A stretch of DNA of 64,000 nt from positions 1,426,001 to 1,490,000 of the forward strand of contig JARFIW010000899.1 in the NCBI GenBank assembly GCA_036346225.1, read 5' to 3'. A model generated the notes under the pieces. It worked only from the letters and a program-made list of their open reading frames with translations, did not search any database and had not been told where the DNA came from. The stretch is from Platerodrilus igneus (taxonomy: Eukaryota > Arthropoda > Insecta > Coleoptera > Lycidae). Below, piece by piece: positions 12,059 through 23,700 of the stretch. Position 1 is the first letter of the stretch. Every line of letters starts with the position of its first letter. The position numbers and the translations under genes are program-made.

Positions 12059-13164
12059 TGTAAGGTAGGTTCTAAAAGTATCCACCTTTCTAAAAATAAA
12101 AGGGTACACGAAAACCTTGACCTTCGCTTTGTGTACAATTATGAGTAATTCTGAAGGCAAGAAGCTTGGTGGTTGTAGACAGGGATAAGAAACATTTCAG
12201 TAAAATGAAATTTAGTAGAAGCAAGCGCACAGAGTACAGTTAGCGTTGAGTGGGTGTTGTGCTTGTGCATGTGATTTTTTGATGTAAAATATACATAGGT
12301 GAGTTTTCTCACGGAGTGTTTTATCCTGATTAATTTATTTTTCAAGAATGTCATTGAAATGATATTGCATGCGAATTTATTTAATTTTAATATTCTGTGC
12401 GTAGAGGGCTTGTATTGAAATTCTATTATTTCTTTGTAGCCGTTATAGGCTTTAAGATGTATGTCACATAAAATTATACAGAAAGGCAAATTTGATGAGG
12501 GAAGGTTGTATCGTGTGTTTTAGCCCTTTGTAATCATTGCACTCCCTATAACGAGGCACTAGTATCTGGAGAAGAGTTCAATGCGCGTAGTATCCCTTTA
12601 AGCTTAGTATTCTCAGTACTATATTATGATTGGATTTGGAATGCACTACGAGTTGTATCCTCCCCTTGCATTCGGTGCGGCGCATTGCGAATTGTATTCT
12701 CTTGCGGCGGGCCTGGTAGCTGGAGCGGGTTCATCGCGCGTTGTATCCCTTTGGACCCATTGCACCACTCAGTACCAGGGCATTGGAGAAATATAGTGAG
12801 TAAACATTGCGTGTTGTATCCTTTTGTTTACCATAATGTGCTCTTCTGTACTGAAATAACTTTTGCAAATATGTCCATATTTTAGTTATAGTTTTGATAT
12901 GATTAATATATTAATGATTGAACTTTTGGGATTATAAACACTGATTCAGGGTCTATATTTTCAGATAGAGATTTTCAGAACCACTTCAAATCCTTTCCCG
13001 GCGGTTTACTAAGAAAAGAAAGGGATTATAGTTTAATAAACAAAAGATTTAGGTGATTCATTAATTGGATTTACTATTAACAACAAATTTTCAATTCGCC
13101 TTTAATTTTATTTTTATACCTATGTAAATTTCCCTCTGCTCTTCCCCCTTGTTATTCTCTTACA
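12059..13164 (+). repeat. 5' LTR of the gypsy element
   Basis: Matches 17794-18894 along its whole length with scattered substitutions and small indels. It begins TGTAAGGTAGG and ends ATTCTCTTACA, so the ends form the inverted pair TGTAAG...CTTACA with canonical TG/CA. Confidence 0.9.
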
Positions 13165-13352
13165 TTTATTCAGAATTGGGAATGCCTTCTTGCTCACATA
13201 TACATTTTTTTCTTTCTTTTTTTATTAATTCTTATTTCGGGATTGATCTGGAGTGGCCTGACGATAACTACATTAAATAATTAAAATTAATTTATGTGCT
13301 AGAGTTGTATTAGTGTGTGGTGTTTTTAAGGGCGAACTAAGCTGTTCGTAAG

Positions 13353-14257
13353 ATGAGTCGAAGAAGTGTAAAAAGGCGGCCGATTGTTCGGAATTCAGAG
13401 GCGATACACGAATTCGTTCCTGGAAATAACAGTAATAGCAGCGTCAATGGCAACGATTCTATAGATCGATTAACTGAGATCATGAAGACAATTTTACAAA
13501 ATACTACTAATGCAGCAAACGCGCGCTTAGCAAAGGGTGCATCCATGGTTCCTGAATTCAATTCTGAAGATCGGGAACAAAGCTCTGAACTTTGGTTGAA
13601 GAAGGTGGATGAACTTAAACATATCTTTAATTGATCTGAGGAAGTCACTACATTTTATGCGTTAACGAAATTAAAAGGACTGGCCGAAATATGGTATAAG
13701 GGTTTGGAATCAAAGAGGTTTTCTTACGAATGGAAACAGAAGATAGAAGCAGCCTTTCCTGCGAGTCGTGATTACTATGAAATGTTGGCGGATATGATGT
13801 GGCGGCGTAAACGCGGCAACGAAAATTGCATTAAATATTACTACGAAAAATTGACGTTAGTGAACCGATGCAAAATAACAGAAGCAGATGCGGTTTCGTG
13901 TATACTAGGAGATATTGATGACTTTGTTGTGAAAACTTCTGCTAAAGCTGGTAATTATGGTAATCCAGAGGAATTGTTCCGGTATTTAAGCAGTCTGCAT
14001 GATTTTCCCACGCGTCATCCCTCGAACCAAGCCAATTTCAACAACGTACGATTTAATTCAAACAAAAAGGGGCGTGAAGAACGTTTTAAAAATAAGAATC
14101 TTCCTAAATGTTTCAAATGTGGGAAAAGAGGTCACCGAAGGCGCGATTGAAGAATCAAAAGATGTGATTTTTGCCGTAATCTTGGTCATTTGGAAAATGA
14201 ATGCTATTTTAAACAAAAGGGAAAAAATCCCAATAATACAAAGACTGTGTCCTGAAT
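13353..14257 (+). pseudogene. gypsy gag with two CCHC zinc knuckles
   Basis: Gag forms the particle and binds RNA. One frame runs from the Met at 13353 to 14257 (about 300 codons) with two in-frame stops, at 13632-13634 and 14148-14150. The capsid-like part has LKGLAEIWYKGL (about residues 110-121). The first knuckle is CFKCGKRGHRRRD, where the last Cys is replaced by the second stop; the second knuckle is CDFCRNLGHLENEC and is complete. The gag-pol arrangement and two knuckles fit Ty3/gypsy. The stops make full-length Gag impossible without readthrough. Confidence 0.85.
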
Positions 14258-14259
14258 AG

Positions 14260-15128
14260 ATGGCGGTAAGATAAATTTTTAAGTCTAATAATAAATATTT
14301 TAAAGACTTTTTTATTAATGGACAACCGGTCAAAGCACATTTAGCACAATTATAGCAATAAAATTAGAGCAAATCGAAAAACTAAGCTTAAGTTATGATA
14401 AAGAAGAAAGAATATCCATATAAAGATATGGTGATGGATCGTGTTTATCTTTGGGAAAACTAACTTTATATTAGGTACAGATAAGAGAAAAGCTAAAGTG
14501 ACAGCCTACGTAGTGCCCGACTCAAAACAAGATATACCCATTTTAATAGAACATCCCTTTACTGAATTACCAGAAATTATAATAATCAAAGACGATCAAA
14601 ATTTACTTATAGGTGAAGGAAATATTAGTAAAATTGGGGATATATTCCCAAAAGTAGAAAAAATTGTGTTACAAGCAACAGATGCATAAATAATACCTAA
14701 AGATTATTTCATTAATGTACTGGTTGAATCTAAAGACAAGGACTATTAAGATGATTTGCTGGTGGAAGCAAGTTTTCGATTAAGGGAGGGATACGAGCAC
14801 TGTATACCACGAACTATACTCACTGTAGGTACAAATAGGGAAACTGTTATACCTATTATTAATTTTTCCGATAATAACATACATATTACAAAACATCAAC
14901 TTTTAGTTCGAGTATTTCCTTGTAGTCAGTGCCAATTTGAAAAAGAAGGGGAAAATAACGAAGTTTTGACAAATGGACATTACTGAATGCCCGTTGTTAC
15001 CTGTCGAAAATATTAATGTAGGTTCGGTGACTAAACGGCAGCGTGATGAATTAATCGAATTACTTTAAAATTATCGGGATGGTTTTTCCGATTCTGCTAC
15101 TGAAGAGGGGAGTGCTGAATCCGTTAAA
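14260..15128 (+). pseudogene. protease and linker region of gypsy pol, decayed
   Basis: Pieces between gag and RT fit the retropepsin zone: a frame with YFKDFFINGQPVKAH near 14290-14335 (the usual position of the beta strand before the catalytic Asp, but no DTG/DSG is found) and open pieces 14441-14689 and 14756-14986. The frame is lost repeatedly. Assignment rests mainly on position. Confidence 0.5.
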
Positions 15129-15929
15129 ATGGGAATCACGTTGAACGATTATACTCCTTTTACTTATCGACCTCATCGCATGTCATCTGGACAACAGGAG
15201 ACCGTTAGGACAAAGGTAAATGAACTTTTAGAAAGTAAAATCATTCGAAAGTCCAATTCCCACTATTCATCGCCTGTTTTATTGGCCAAAAAGAAAAATG
15301 GAGAAGAACGGCTGTGCATAGATTACCGCAAATTAAATTCATTAACCATAAAGAAACAACATCCTTTGCCGTTAATTTCTGACCAACTAGACAAGTTGCA
15401 TGGTAGAAAATCCTTTATAAGTCTCGACTTGCGTTCAGGATATTATCATATACCGATCGAAGAAAAATCAAAACGGTATACAGCCTTCGTTACTCCCGAC
15501 GGACATTATGAATTCAATAAAATCTCATTTGGCCTCACGAATGCTCCGAGGGTCTTCCAAAGATCTATGAATAAATTGTTGGCGTTTGCGAGAGGGTTCG
15601 CAGCGGTGTACTTGGACGACGTACTAATTCATGCTGAAACTGTGGACAAAGCCATGAATAATTTGAAAACCGTTTTACAGTTGATGCGCGAAGAAGACTT
15701 AACTCTTAATTTGTCCAAGTGCTATTTCTTAGAAGTCTCCGTCACTTATTTAAGGTTCGAAATCTCAAATGGAGGAGTTAGACCGGGCTTGGGAAAAATA
15801 AAGACGATAGAAGAATTTCCGATCCCAAAAACAATTCACAATGTTTGTCAATTTGTTGGACTTACCGGTTATTTTAGACATTTTGTGAGAGACTACGCTA
15901 CAATTGCACAACCGTTGACTAATTACTGA
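15129..15929 (+). pseudogene. gypsy reverse transcriptase domain
   Basis: This is the RT core of pol. Visible in order: RVRTKVNELLES-like primer-grip lead-in, SPVLLAKKKNGEERLCIDYRK (about residues 50-70), FISLDLRSGYYHIPI with motif A Asp, FVTPDGHYEFNKISFGLTNAP, and AVYLDDVLIHA holding the catalytic YLDD at about residues 163-166. It ends with VGLTGYFRHFVRDYA, the RT connection. A stop at 15927-15929 interrupts it before RNase H. The Met at 15129 is only the first Met in the open stretch. Substrate in active relatives is the element's own RNA/DNA. Lineage within Ty3/gypsy not assigned. Confidence 0.9.
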
Positions 15930-16790
15930 AAAAGAACACCAAATGAAGATGGAGTGATGTGGAGCAAGCAGCTTTTGATAAACTTCGACATGCATTGATA
16001 CAAAAACCTATTTTAGCCATTTTTGATCCAAAAGCAGAAACTGAAATTCATACCAATGCAAGCGCTTTAGGAATTGCGGGTATTAAGCTTCAAAAACAGT
16101 CAGACGAACGTCTACACCCAGTTGCCTAATATAGCGGTCAAACGACGAAGGCAGAAAACAAGTATCATTCATTTGAGCTAGAGGCGTTAGCTGTTGTAGA
16201 AACATTAAAGAAGTTTCGAGTTTATTTATTAGACATACATTTCACTGTAGTTACCGATTGCAATGCACTGAAAGCGTCTAGTAACAAAAGCGATATATTA
16301 CCCCGGATAGCCCGCTGGTGGCTTCAGTTACAGGAGTTTGACTTCACGGTAGTTTATCGACCTGGGAACAGACTTAAACATGTAGATGCCTTAAGAAGAA
16401 ATCCTGCACTTAGCGAAGAACTGCCAGCCAAAATTTTCCGAATTCAGCAAGCTGATTGGGTTTTATCGGGACAATTTACAGATTCAAAGCTGAACGATAT
16501 TCGAGAAGTTCTATTGAAAGAACCGAAGACCGACTATGAGAAACAGGTTTACAAAAACTATGCATTGTGGAATGATAGAATTTATAGAATCACTGCTAGG
16601 GTATTGCTATGGGTGACACCGCGTGGAATGAGACAGCAAGTTGTTAAGTTGGCCCACGACGACTCTAGTTATTTTGGCGTAGAGAAGACCTTACATCGAC
16701 TTTGTGAAAATTATTGGTTGTCACGAATGCGTGAATATGTCGAGAAGTACATCGCCTGTTGCATAGATTGCCTAATATAGCAAACAACCA
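15930..16790 (+). pseudogene. gypsy RNase H and integrase zinc finger
   Basis: Continues pol after the stop. RNase H shows TEIHTNASALG (the first catalytic Asp appears as Asn), FELEALAVVETL (Glu) and VVTDCNALKAS (Asp), then the tail VYRPGNRLKHVDAL. Stops fall near 15940 and 16128. Then comes an HHCC-type finger region: KLAHDDSSYFGVEKTL, where the usual second His (gHfG) is Tyr, and CCIDC with both Cys. Confidence 0.8.
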
Positions 16791-16811
16791 GGAGGAAAAA
16801 AGGAAGGACTG

Positions 16812-17783
16812 TTGCATCCCATTAAAAAGGTCCCTGTACCATTACACATGATACACGTCGACCATATGGAATCGTTTCCCCAAAGTCGCAAAAATAATAA
16901 CCACTTATTGGTAGTTATTGATGTGTTTACAAAATTTGTTGTTCTAAAGCCAGTCAGATCAACCAAGGCAAAATTAGTTACCGAATATTTGCAAGAAATT
17001 TATAGCTACTATGGACACCCACATACTGTTATAACTGATCAAAGAAGCACGTTTACTCCAAAAAAGTTTACTGTATATTGCAAGAAGCACCCTATCAAAC
17101 ACGTTCATAATGCCGTAGCTACGCCTAGAGCCAATGGACAAGTCGAACGACTAAATAGAACTATAAAAGAGGTTCTGCTTGCTACGACACCTGAAGAAAA
17201 CCGGTGGGACGAAAATGTCGAAAATGTTCAGTTAACAATAAACACTACTGTTTCCAAAATCACTGGAAAAACTCCATCACAAATATTTTACGGGTACACA
17301 CTGGCGCAGACGTGCCGTTGCTCGACGAAATAGCAACGATTCCGCAAATTGTAGAAAACTTACCACGTTGCGAAATGAAGTAACGAAAAAATTGCATCAG
17401 AACAATCTAAACAAAAAGAATATTTTGATAAAAAGAGGAAACAGCCCAAGCGTTATGAAATAGGCGACCTAGTGTTGATCAAAAAACAAGGAACAACTGA
17501 TAGTACTAGCCGAAAGTAAGTACTCCCCTATACCGGCCCGATGGTCGTTAAAGTTGTGTTACCTAATGAGCGAAACGTAGTTACCGATATGCCCAATTCC
17601 AATAGAACCGCCAAAGCTGCAAAGTACGAAAATATAATTACCGTTGACAGAATGAAACCATGGGTGAAGCCAGGTGGAGTATCCGACACTACCAACAGTG
17701 ACAGTGGTGTAGATGGCGTTGACTTAGTTCCATACGATTCCGTATCTGATTCATCCTCCACCCCGAGACAAGAAGAAGTTTAA
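16812..17783 (+). pseudogene. gypsy integrase core and C-terminal tail
   Basis: Core with D,D-35-E layout: MIHVDHMESFP (first Asp), VITDQRSTFTPKKF (second Asp) and ANGQVERLNRTIKE (Glu), at roughly residues 16, 76 and 112 of this open piece. Frame changes near 17320 and 17520 separate the tail (17541-17783: DRMKPWVKP..., acidic Ser-rich end). The stop at 17781-17783 is 10 bases before the 3' LTR, so pol runs to the LTR and no env exists. Confidence 0.85.
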
Positions 17784-17793
17784 AATGGCAGAA

Positions 17794-18894
17794 TGTAAGG
17801 TAGGTTCTAAAAATATCCACCTTTCTAAAAATATAAGGGTACACGAAAACCTTTGTGTAAAATTATGAGTAATTCCGAAGGCAGGTAGCTCGGTAGGGTT
17901 GTGGACAGGTGTAAAGAACATTCCAGTAAAATGAAATTTAATAGAAGCAAGCGTACAGTGTACAGTTAGCATTGGGTGGGTGTTGTGCTTGTGCATGTGA
18001 TTTTTGATGTAAAATATATATAGGTGAGTTTTCTCACAGAGTGTTTTATCCTGATTAATTTATTTTTCAAGAATGTCATTGAAATGATATTGCATGCGAA
18101 TTTATTTAATTTTAATATTCTTTGCGTAGAGGGCTTGCATTGAAATTCTATTATTTCTTTGTAGCCGTTATAGGCTTTAAGATGTATGTCACATAAAATT
18201 ATACAGAAAGGCAAATTTGATGAGGGAAGGTTGTATCGTGTGTTTTAGCCCTTTGTAACCATTGCACTCCCTATAACGAGGCACTAGTATCTGGAGAAGA
18301 GTTCAATGCGCGTTGTATCCCTTTAAGCTTAGTATTCTCAGTACTAGATTATGATTGGATTTGGAATGCACTACGAGTTGAATCCTCCCCTTGCATTCGG
18401 TGCGGCGCATTGCGAATTGTATCCTCTTGCGGCGGGCCTGGTAGCTGGAGCGGGTTCATCGCGCGTTGTATCCCTTTGGACCCAGTGCACCACTCAGTAC
18501 CAGGGCATTAGAAAAATATAGTGAGTAAACATTGCGTATTGTATCCCTTTGTTTACCGAAATGTGCTCTTCTGTATTAAAATAACTTTTGCAAATATGTC
18601 CATATTTTAGTTATAGTTTTGATATGATTAATATATTAATGATTGAACTTTTGGGATTCTAAACACTCATTCAGGATCTTGATTTCAGATAGTGATTTTC
18701 GGAACCACTTCAGATCCTTTCCCGGCGGTTTACTAAGAAATGAAAGGAATTAGAGTTTAATAAAAAAAAGATTTAGGTGATTAATTAATTGGCTTTACTA
18801 TTGACAATAAATTTTCAATTCGCCTTTAATTTTATCTTTATACCTATGTAAATTTCCCCCTACTCTCTCCCCCTTTTTTTGTTATTCTTTTACA
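17794..18894 (+). repeat. 3' LTR of the gypsy element
   Basis: Starts TGTAAGGTAGG after the purine-rich cgagacaagaagaag and ends ATTCTTTTACA. The base after it is agattattacg; no matching target duplication can be found left of 12059 because that side is internal sequence of another copy. Confidence 0.9.
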
Positions 18895-19414
18895 AGATTA
18901 TTACGCCCGGAGGTCTACTCATGCAGCCCAAGGGACTACGGCTCGAGTGATGAATTAAGTCGCGTGATGGGGATAATCATCCAATAACACAGTTAATGCA
19001 TACACGACTTTGTATTTCACTTAACACTTTAAATAAAAAATAGAAAATGAAAAAAAGGTGTTGTATTTTAGGATTTACCTCGGATTTGCTATATAACTAT
19101 ACACCTAGATAATGTTGTCTAGGATGGCAATAAACAGTTTGGCGTTTAGATATTTGTCACATTTATTTATTAGTGCCATGAATACTTATCAATTTCTGGA
19201 AATAATTGAAAAAAAAACATTCATTAGGTAGTCACAAATTTATAAGCTCGTAAATTCAAATAGATATATGAGAAGGAATAACAAAAGGCCATAATGTATC
19301 CATTATGCCCTCTCATTTTGTCCCGTTTATTATGGATATGTTATCATATCTCGTATCCTAGGCAGCTATGACTAAATTATAACGACGTACAATATAAAAT
19401 AAATTATGTTTCAG
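18895..19414. other. intron or upstream sequence of the SDR gene
   Basis: No coding signal except the acceptor. The 3' splice site is the pyrimidine-weak attatgtttcag ending at 19414. Confidence 0.5.
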
Positions 19415-19936
19415 AATGCTGTTGTTCAAGGATCCCTTTTGGGCCTCAAGTACATGGGAAAAGATCACGGAGGCAACGGTGGTGTAATTGTGAATCTTGC
19501 ATCTATTTTAGGATTTCAACCACTTCCTGGCTGCCCAATATACGTAGGCACCAAGCACTTCGTGGTTGGTTTTGATCGATCGCTTGGCACTCCGTATCAT
19601 TTTGAACGTACTGGTGTTAAAGTATTGACAATGTGCCCTGGAGTTACAGACACGCCCTTGATATCAGAGGCAGGCCATTATGCTCTTAATGAATTTGGCT
19701 CTGATATAGGAAATCAGTTGGCTAAGGAACTTGGATCAATGCCAACTCAACCGTAAGGAATTAATAGTTTCAAACTGTGATTATATTAATATAATTTTTA
19801 CAGATCCGAGTGTATTGCAGGAGCACTAATAGTACTGTTAAAGAATGGTGAAAATGGAAGTTGCTGGCTTGCTGAAGGAAATGAGCCCGTTTACGAACTT
19901 GACGTACCAGACCGCAAAACCATGCGCAAATATTAA
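19415..19936 (+). CDS. 15-hydroxyprostaglandin dehydrogenase-like SDR, last two exons
   Basis: Short-chain dehydrogenase/reductase, NAD(H)-dependent oxidoreductase fold. Exon 19415-19752 starts in frame after TTTCAG; intron 19753-19803 (51 bases, GTAAGG...TTACAG); exon 19804-19936 ends in TAA. Together 156 residues. Catalytic Ser30 (NLAS), Tyr43 and Lys47 (YVGTK) keep the SDR spacing of 13 and 4. MCPGVTDTPL is the nucleotide-loop motif after strand 6. The family is usually about 260 residues, so about 100 N-terminal residues including the TGxxxGIG Rossmann motif are missing; they must lie in upstream exons not found here. Insects carry many 15-PGDH-like genes with uncertain substrates, so the prostaglandin role is only by family name. 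Reading frame and splice sites are intact, so it is probably a live gene. Confidence 0.88.
19753..19803 (+). other. 51-bp intron in the SDR gene
   Basis: Donor GTAAGG and acceptor TTTTTACAG; phase 2, splitting a Pro codon. Joining keeps the frame to the TAA at 19934-19936. Confidence 0.85.
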
Positions 19937-20493
19937 GTTATCTATTAACAAATGCATTTAGTATAGGAACAAGCATACCTTTTTGTAAATAACAGGAAAA
20001 AATGGGATACAGCTAATGTATAAAAAGTTATTCCTTGAGCATTCATGTTTATCTAAAAAATAGAAAAAAAGCACCTTAGCCTCCTACACAACCTTTAAGT
20101 AGTCAAAACTATTCTTTTGAAAAAATTCAATACAACCTAACTGTAACTAAGCTATCTTAACCTAATACAATCTAACCTAATACAAAACTAGTAATTTTGA
20201 AGAAAAAATATGTATAAGCAAAAAGTGCTTTTAAACGTTTTGTACAAAACAATGTAGATTAAACAAATTGTGAGATTTCAAAAAACGCAAACAATCATTG
20301 ACCAAATATGTAAAAACTGTAAGATGTTGCAATCCAGTACGTTCTTAAGTAATTCTACTAAATTTTCTAGTTTTCTTCTCTTACGTATATGATTACCAAA
20401 CCACTACCCTTATTGGTCCAAATCGTCCGCTCCATACTTTTCCGTTGCCCTAATAAAAGAACAATGGTTTATTTAGTACGCATACATTTTCGC
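19924..20493 (+). repeat. tandem duplication, unit 1 (SDR gene end and 3' UTR)
   Basis: Begins with the last codons (cgcaaatattaa) and matches 20494-21055 throughout, with many substitutions. It contains CCTAA-type telomere-like motifs (20131-20200) and an AATAAA-type signal (cctaataaaag) near 20450. Confidence 0.85.
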
Positions 20494-21055
20494 GCAAATA
20501 TTAAACCATCTATTGACAAATGCATTTAGTACAGGAACAAAGGATAGTTATATACAAGTACTGGGAAAAATTTGGATACAGCTGATGCATAAAGAGTTAT
20601 TTCTTGAGTATGTACTCTCATCTAAAAAAAAGTCATCGAAATGAAAGAATGCTCCCCATTCTCCTACACAATCTTTAAGTAAACAAAACACAATTTTTTG
20701 GAAATTCAGTAAAACCTAACTCTACCTAAGCTAACCTAATCTAACCTAACCTAGTATGTAACTAGTAATTTTAAAGTAAAGATACGTATAGTTAAAACTG
20801 TTAATAAGCGTTTTGTACAAAAACAATGTAGATTAAACAAATTCTAAAATTTTAAAAAACGCCAAAAATCATTACGCAAATATGCAAAAACCATAAGATG
20901 TTGCAATCGAGTAAGTGCTTGAGTATTGATACTAAATATTCTAATTTACTGCTCTTACGTATATCTTTACTAAAAAACTACCGTTAAAATCCGCCGCTCC
21001 AGTACCCTAATAAAAGTGGAATAAGATTTTATTTAGTTCAAACACACTTTAGTTG
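20494..21055 (+). repeat. tandem duplication, unit 2
   Basis: Starts cgcaaatattaaacc, so it repeats the final Arg-Lys-Tyr-stop of the gene out of context. It ends at a second cctaataaaag signal near 21010 followed by ttatttagt. Within it, 20714-20756 has the clearest run of CCTAA units (ctaatctaacctaacctag). Confidence 0.85.
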
Positions 21056-21649
21056 GATGCTGTACGAAAGCGTATTAATATGAACTGAAATCGAGATTGA
21101 AAAAATATATAATAATTATCTTTAAATGCTAGATTCCTAGTGTCGTACAGCTTCTACAAAATGTCAATGCTTCGTTCTCCCAGCATTATCATTTGTAGTA
21201 AATCTCCTACATTTTGAAGCCTTATAAGCTACGAAACACAATTATCTGACGAAATCGGAAAATCGAATGGTACCAATCGATTCCGAGGAATATTCATTAA
21301 GTTTTTAGAACCAATGAATTCTGTGCGAAGACAATATCTTAAAAATTTCTCAAAAATGTTTTTCCATAAGTTTTTTATTGCAATTTAATGACCAACTCTA
21401 AGTGATATTCCCTGGCTGTATTATTCTATGTTTCAAAAGACTTCCCTCAGTTTTGGCTAAACAACGACGTCAAAACTTTTTCGGTTAATTCGTTACAACT
21501 GAATAGTACTTTTTAAAAATTCCTCTCTAACTAAAGTCGTGCTCGTTTGTGCACGTTGTAAGCGGTTATATTTCTGTTAAATAAGTATTTTTACTTTAGA
21601 GTCTGTACTTTTGAGTTTGTATTTGGCAAACTTGCATGCCCAAAAACAC
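21056..21649. other. gene-free stretch
   Basis: No frame or repeat recognised between the duplicated 3' UTR and the next repeat family. Confidence 0.5.
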
Positions 21650-22940
21650 TTTGCCAACAATCAGCTGTATCGCAGTTTTTTTCACAAGTTATCCAAATGT
21701 TCCTGGATTAATTATATCAACGCCAATTAAAACATTGATGCTATAACTTTTCTATTTAAACAAATATATGTATATCCAGTTACAAGTTTCAATTAAAAAG
21801 ATGTCAAGATGTGTTTGTTTACTTTATTCAACTGAAGATGGCGTGATTAAAGTACGTTACCGTGCTACCTAGATATTTCCCAGCTAAAGTGCCAATCAAG
21901 CAGAACGTTTTGTCGTTCAAAGGTGATATTCACAACTACGATATCGATCTGCAATTGTTCTTTTGATAAAATTGATACCACTCACATCGCGTAGAATCAC
22001 GTTAACGTATTTTTCCGACGACCACGTATGAAAATAACAGATTGCACATTACTTATTTATTTAGAACGTGACGTATATCACTCTAGAGTGTGAAAGTAAA
22101 CAGCACTGTAGTGTTGAATTAATTATCAACTCTAGAGTGTATGACTAATGAGATATTAGTACATTTATTACCTAGACGACTCGATATGCCCAATGCCAAA
22201 AACACGATATAGAGTTTGTTCGACATAACCACTAGACGATCGCATGACCTTGCATCAAGGCAAGATGTTTAAGGAAAAGAACAACAGTGTACGTTTATTT
22301 AAAATATTCTTCCTAATTTTTTTTCATTAGTAGTGGTCGTCGGAAAAATCGTGTACAGTACTCGTGTCGAAAGTGCCATTTCACAGTCGTGCGACAACTC
22401 CCCCACTCGTGTAAAATGGGCCACTTTCTACACTAGTAATGTAATATACTATTTTAGTATTAATTGCAGTCCTGAATCTGCCACTTTTAGGACGAATTTT
22501 AGTTGATCCTGCTTCTTGAAAACGTTTTACAGTTTTCCAAGTTACTAATTTGAGCAAGTAAATAAGTAAGCTACTTCCAATTTAACTTCTTCTACGATCA
22601 CTGTAACCTCTCATAATAAGAAATGTTACTTGTTCGATAAATATACCGAAATTTTGAAATAACTGTACAGGGTGAGCGTTGAAGTTGTTCCAAAAAAATT
22701 TGTACAAGAGTTCTTGAGTTATTTTAAGCACAAAAGATTCTACTCAATTTTGCAGAATCATGAACCGTTCCAGAGATATCGCACATATATTACACGTTGT
22801 AGAGGAATAAAAGCCATCCTTCCCAAATTCAACTTGTTAGCTAGCTTCTTAAACCTAGTTCTGCATATTTTCACGAAGAAGTTGAAATACCTTGTTGATT
22901 TATTTCTTGTGACTGGCATTTGCCCCATTCACAATATTTC
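21650..22940 (-). mobile_element. decayed DNA-transposon-like repeat, copy 1
   Basis: Same order of blocks as 23180-23475 plus 27689-28360 (for example atccaaatgttcctggatta; ttgttcgata; ctgcatatt; cttgtgactgg). On the minus strand a decayed frame shows VTFLIMRGYSDR and KTVKRFQEAGSTKIRPKSGR, a helix-turn-helix pattern like the N-terminus of mariner/DUF4817-type transposases (..fketGSv..rprsGRp..). No catalytic DDE part is recovered. Cut at its right side by an RTE-like 3' end. Confidence 0.5.
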
Positions 22941-23165
22941 ATCATCATTAGGTCTTCAGTCCTGGAACTGGTTAGACGCGTACCCTCATTGTTTCCTATT
23001 CTGAATTAATCTACGCATTTCCTTGAAATTTGTACAGTCTGCATCTATCACTATCTGATCTAGGTCTACATCTACCTCTTTTTCCTATCTCTGCTTGTAA
23101 TATATCCCATACTAATCCCCAAAATTGCCTTAGTACGTATTTCACCCTTCTATTTCTCCTATCGG
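22939..23165 (-). mobile_element. RTE-like LINE 3' end, 5'-truncated
   Basis: Starts with the trinucleotide run catcatcatt and follows the same sequence as 917-1165 (ggtcttcagtcctggaactgg ... tctgcttgtaatatatcccatact). Only about 225 bases of the 3' end were inserted. Confidence 0.75.
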
Positions 23166-23179
23166 TGTCAAATCCAAAA

Positions 23180-23475
23180 ATTAGCTGTATCTGGATTTTT
23201 CCACAAGTAATCCAAATGTTCCTGGATTAATTAATTATATCAACAGCAATTAAAACATTTGATGTTATAACTTATTGCATTTAAACAAATATATGTATAT
23301 GCGGTTGCAAATTTCAATTAAAGAAATACCAAGATATGTTTACTTTACTGCACTGCAGGTGACGTGATTTAAATATGTTACCGTGCAACTTTAAGTTATA
23401 TCTAGATACTTCCTAGCTAAAGTGTCGATCGAAGAGAAATTTTCTATTGTACATATGTATTGTTCACATCTACAG
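23180..23475 (-). mobile_element. DNA-transposon-like repeat, copy 2, left part
   Basis: Corresponds to 21672-21870 of copy 1 and is continued by 27689-28360 on the other side of the truncated gypsy element. Its last 119 bases (23357-23475) are present twice. Confidence 0.6.
23357..23475. repeat. 119-bp direct repeat, left copy
   Basis: aggtgacgtgattt...catctacag; differs from 27689-27807 at only two positions by eye. The pair flanks the truncated gypsy element exactly. Confidence 0.9.
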
Positions 23476-23700
23476 CGTTTACGCCGCCAGAAGGAAAATG
23501 AAACCAGATCAAGGACATTAGAGTTTCGTCGACCTATATCCTCAGGTTCGAAAGGAGCATAGAATAAAGTCTGCCTCTTTTGGGCAGTTTTCTGCCAAAT
23601 AGGAATGGCAGGGAGCGTAGAAGTTGTAGCACTAGGTTTAGGAGGTGGCAAGGGTAGTTCAGAAAACTCAAAACGCGTCATAGAAGAACGTTGTTTATTG

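Larger units (their letters stand above)
12059..18894 (+). mobile_element. Ty3/gypsy LTR retrotransposon, complete layout, inactive
   Basis: The order is LTR (12059-13164), gag (13353-14257), protease region, RT, RNase H, integrase, integrase tail ending 17783, then LTR (17794-18894), about 6.8 kb. There is no envelope-like frame. Several stops and frame changes disable it. It lies upstream of the SDR exons on the same strand, probably in an intron of that gene. The sequence left of the 5' LTR is not ordinary flank but resembles the element's own 3' internal end. Confidence 0.9.

Noticed and set aside
20131..20756. Telomeric repeat (CCTAA)n
   Set aside because: Only short, imperfect runs in a duplicated 3' UTR; no true telomere array.
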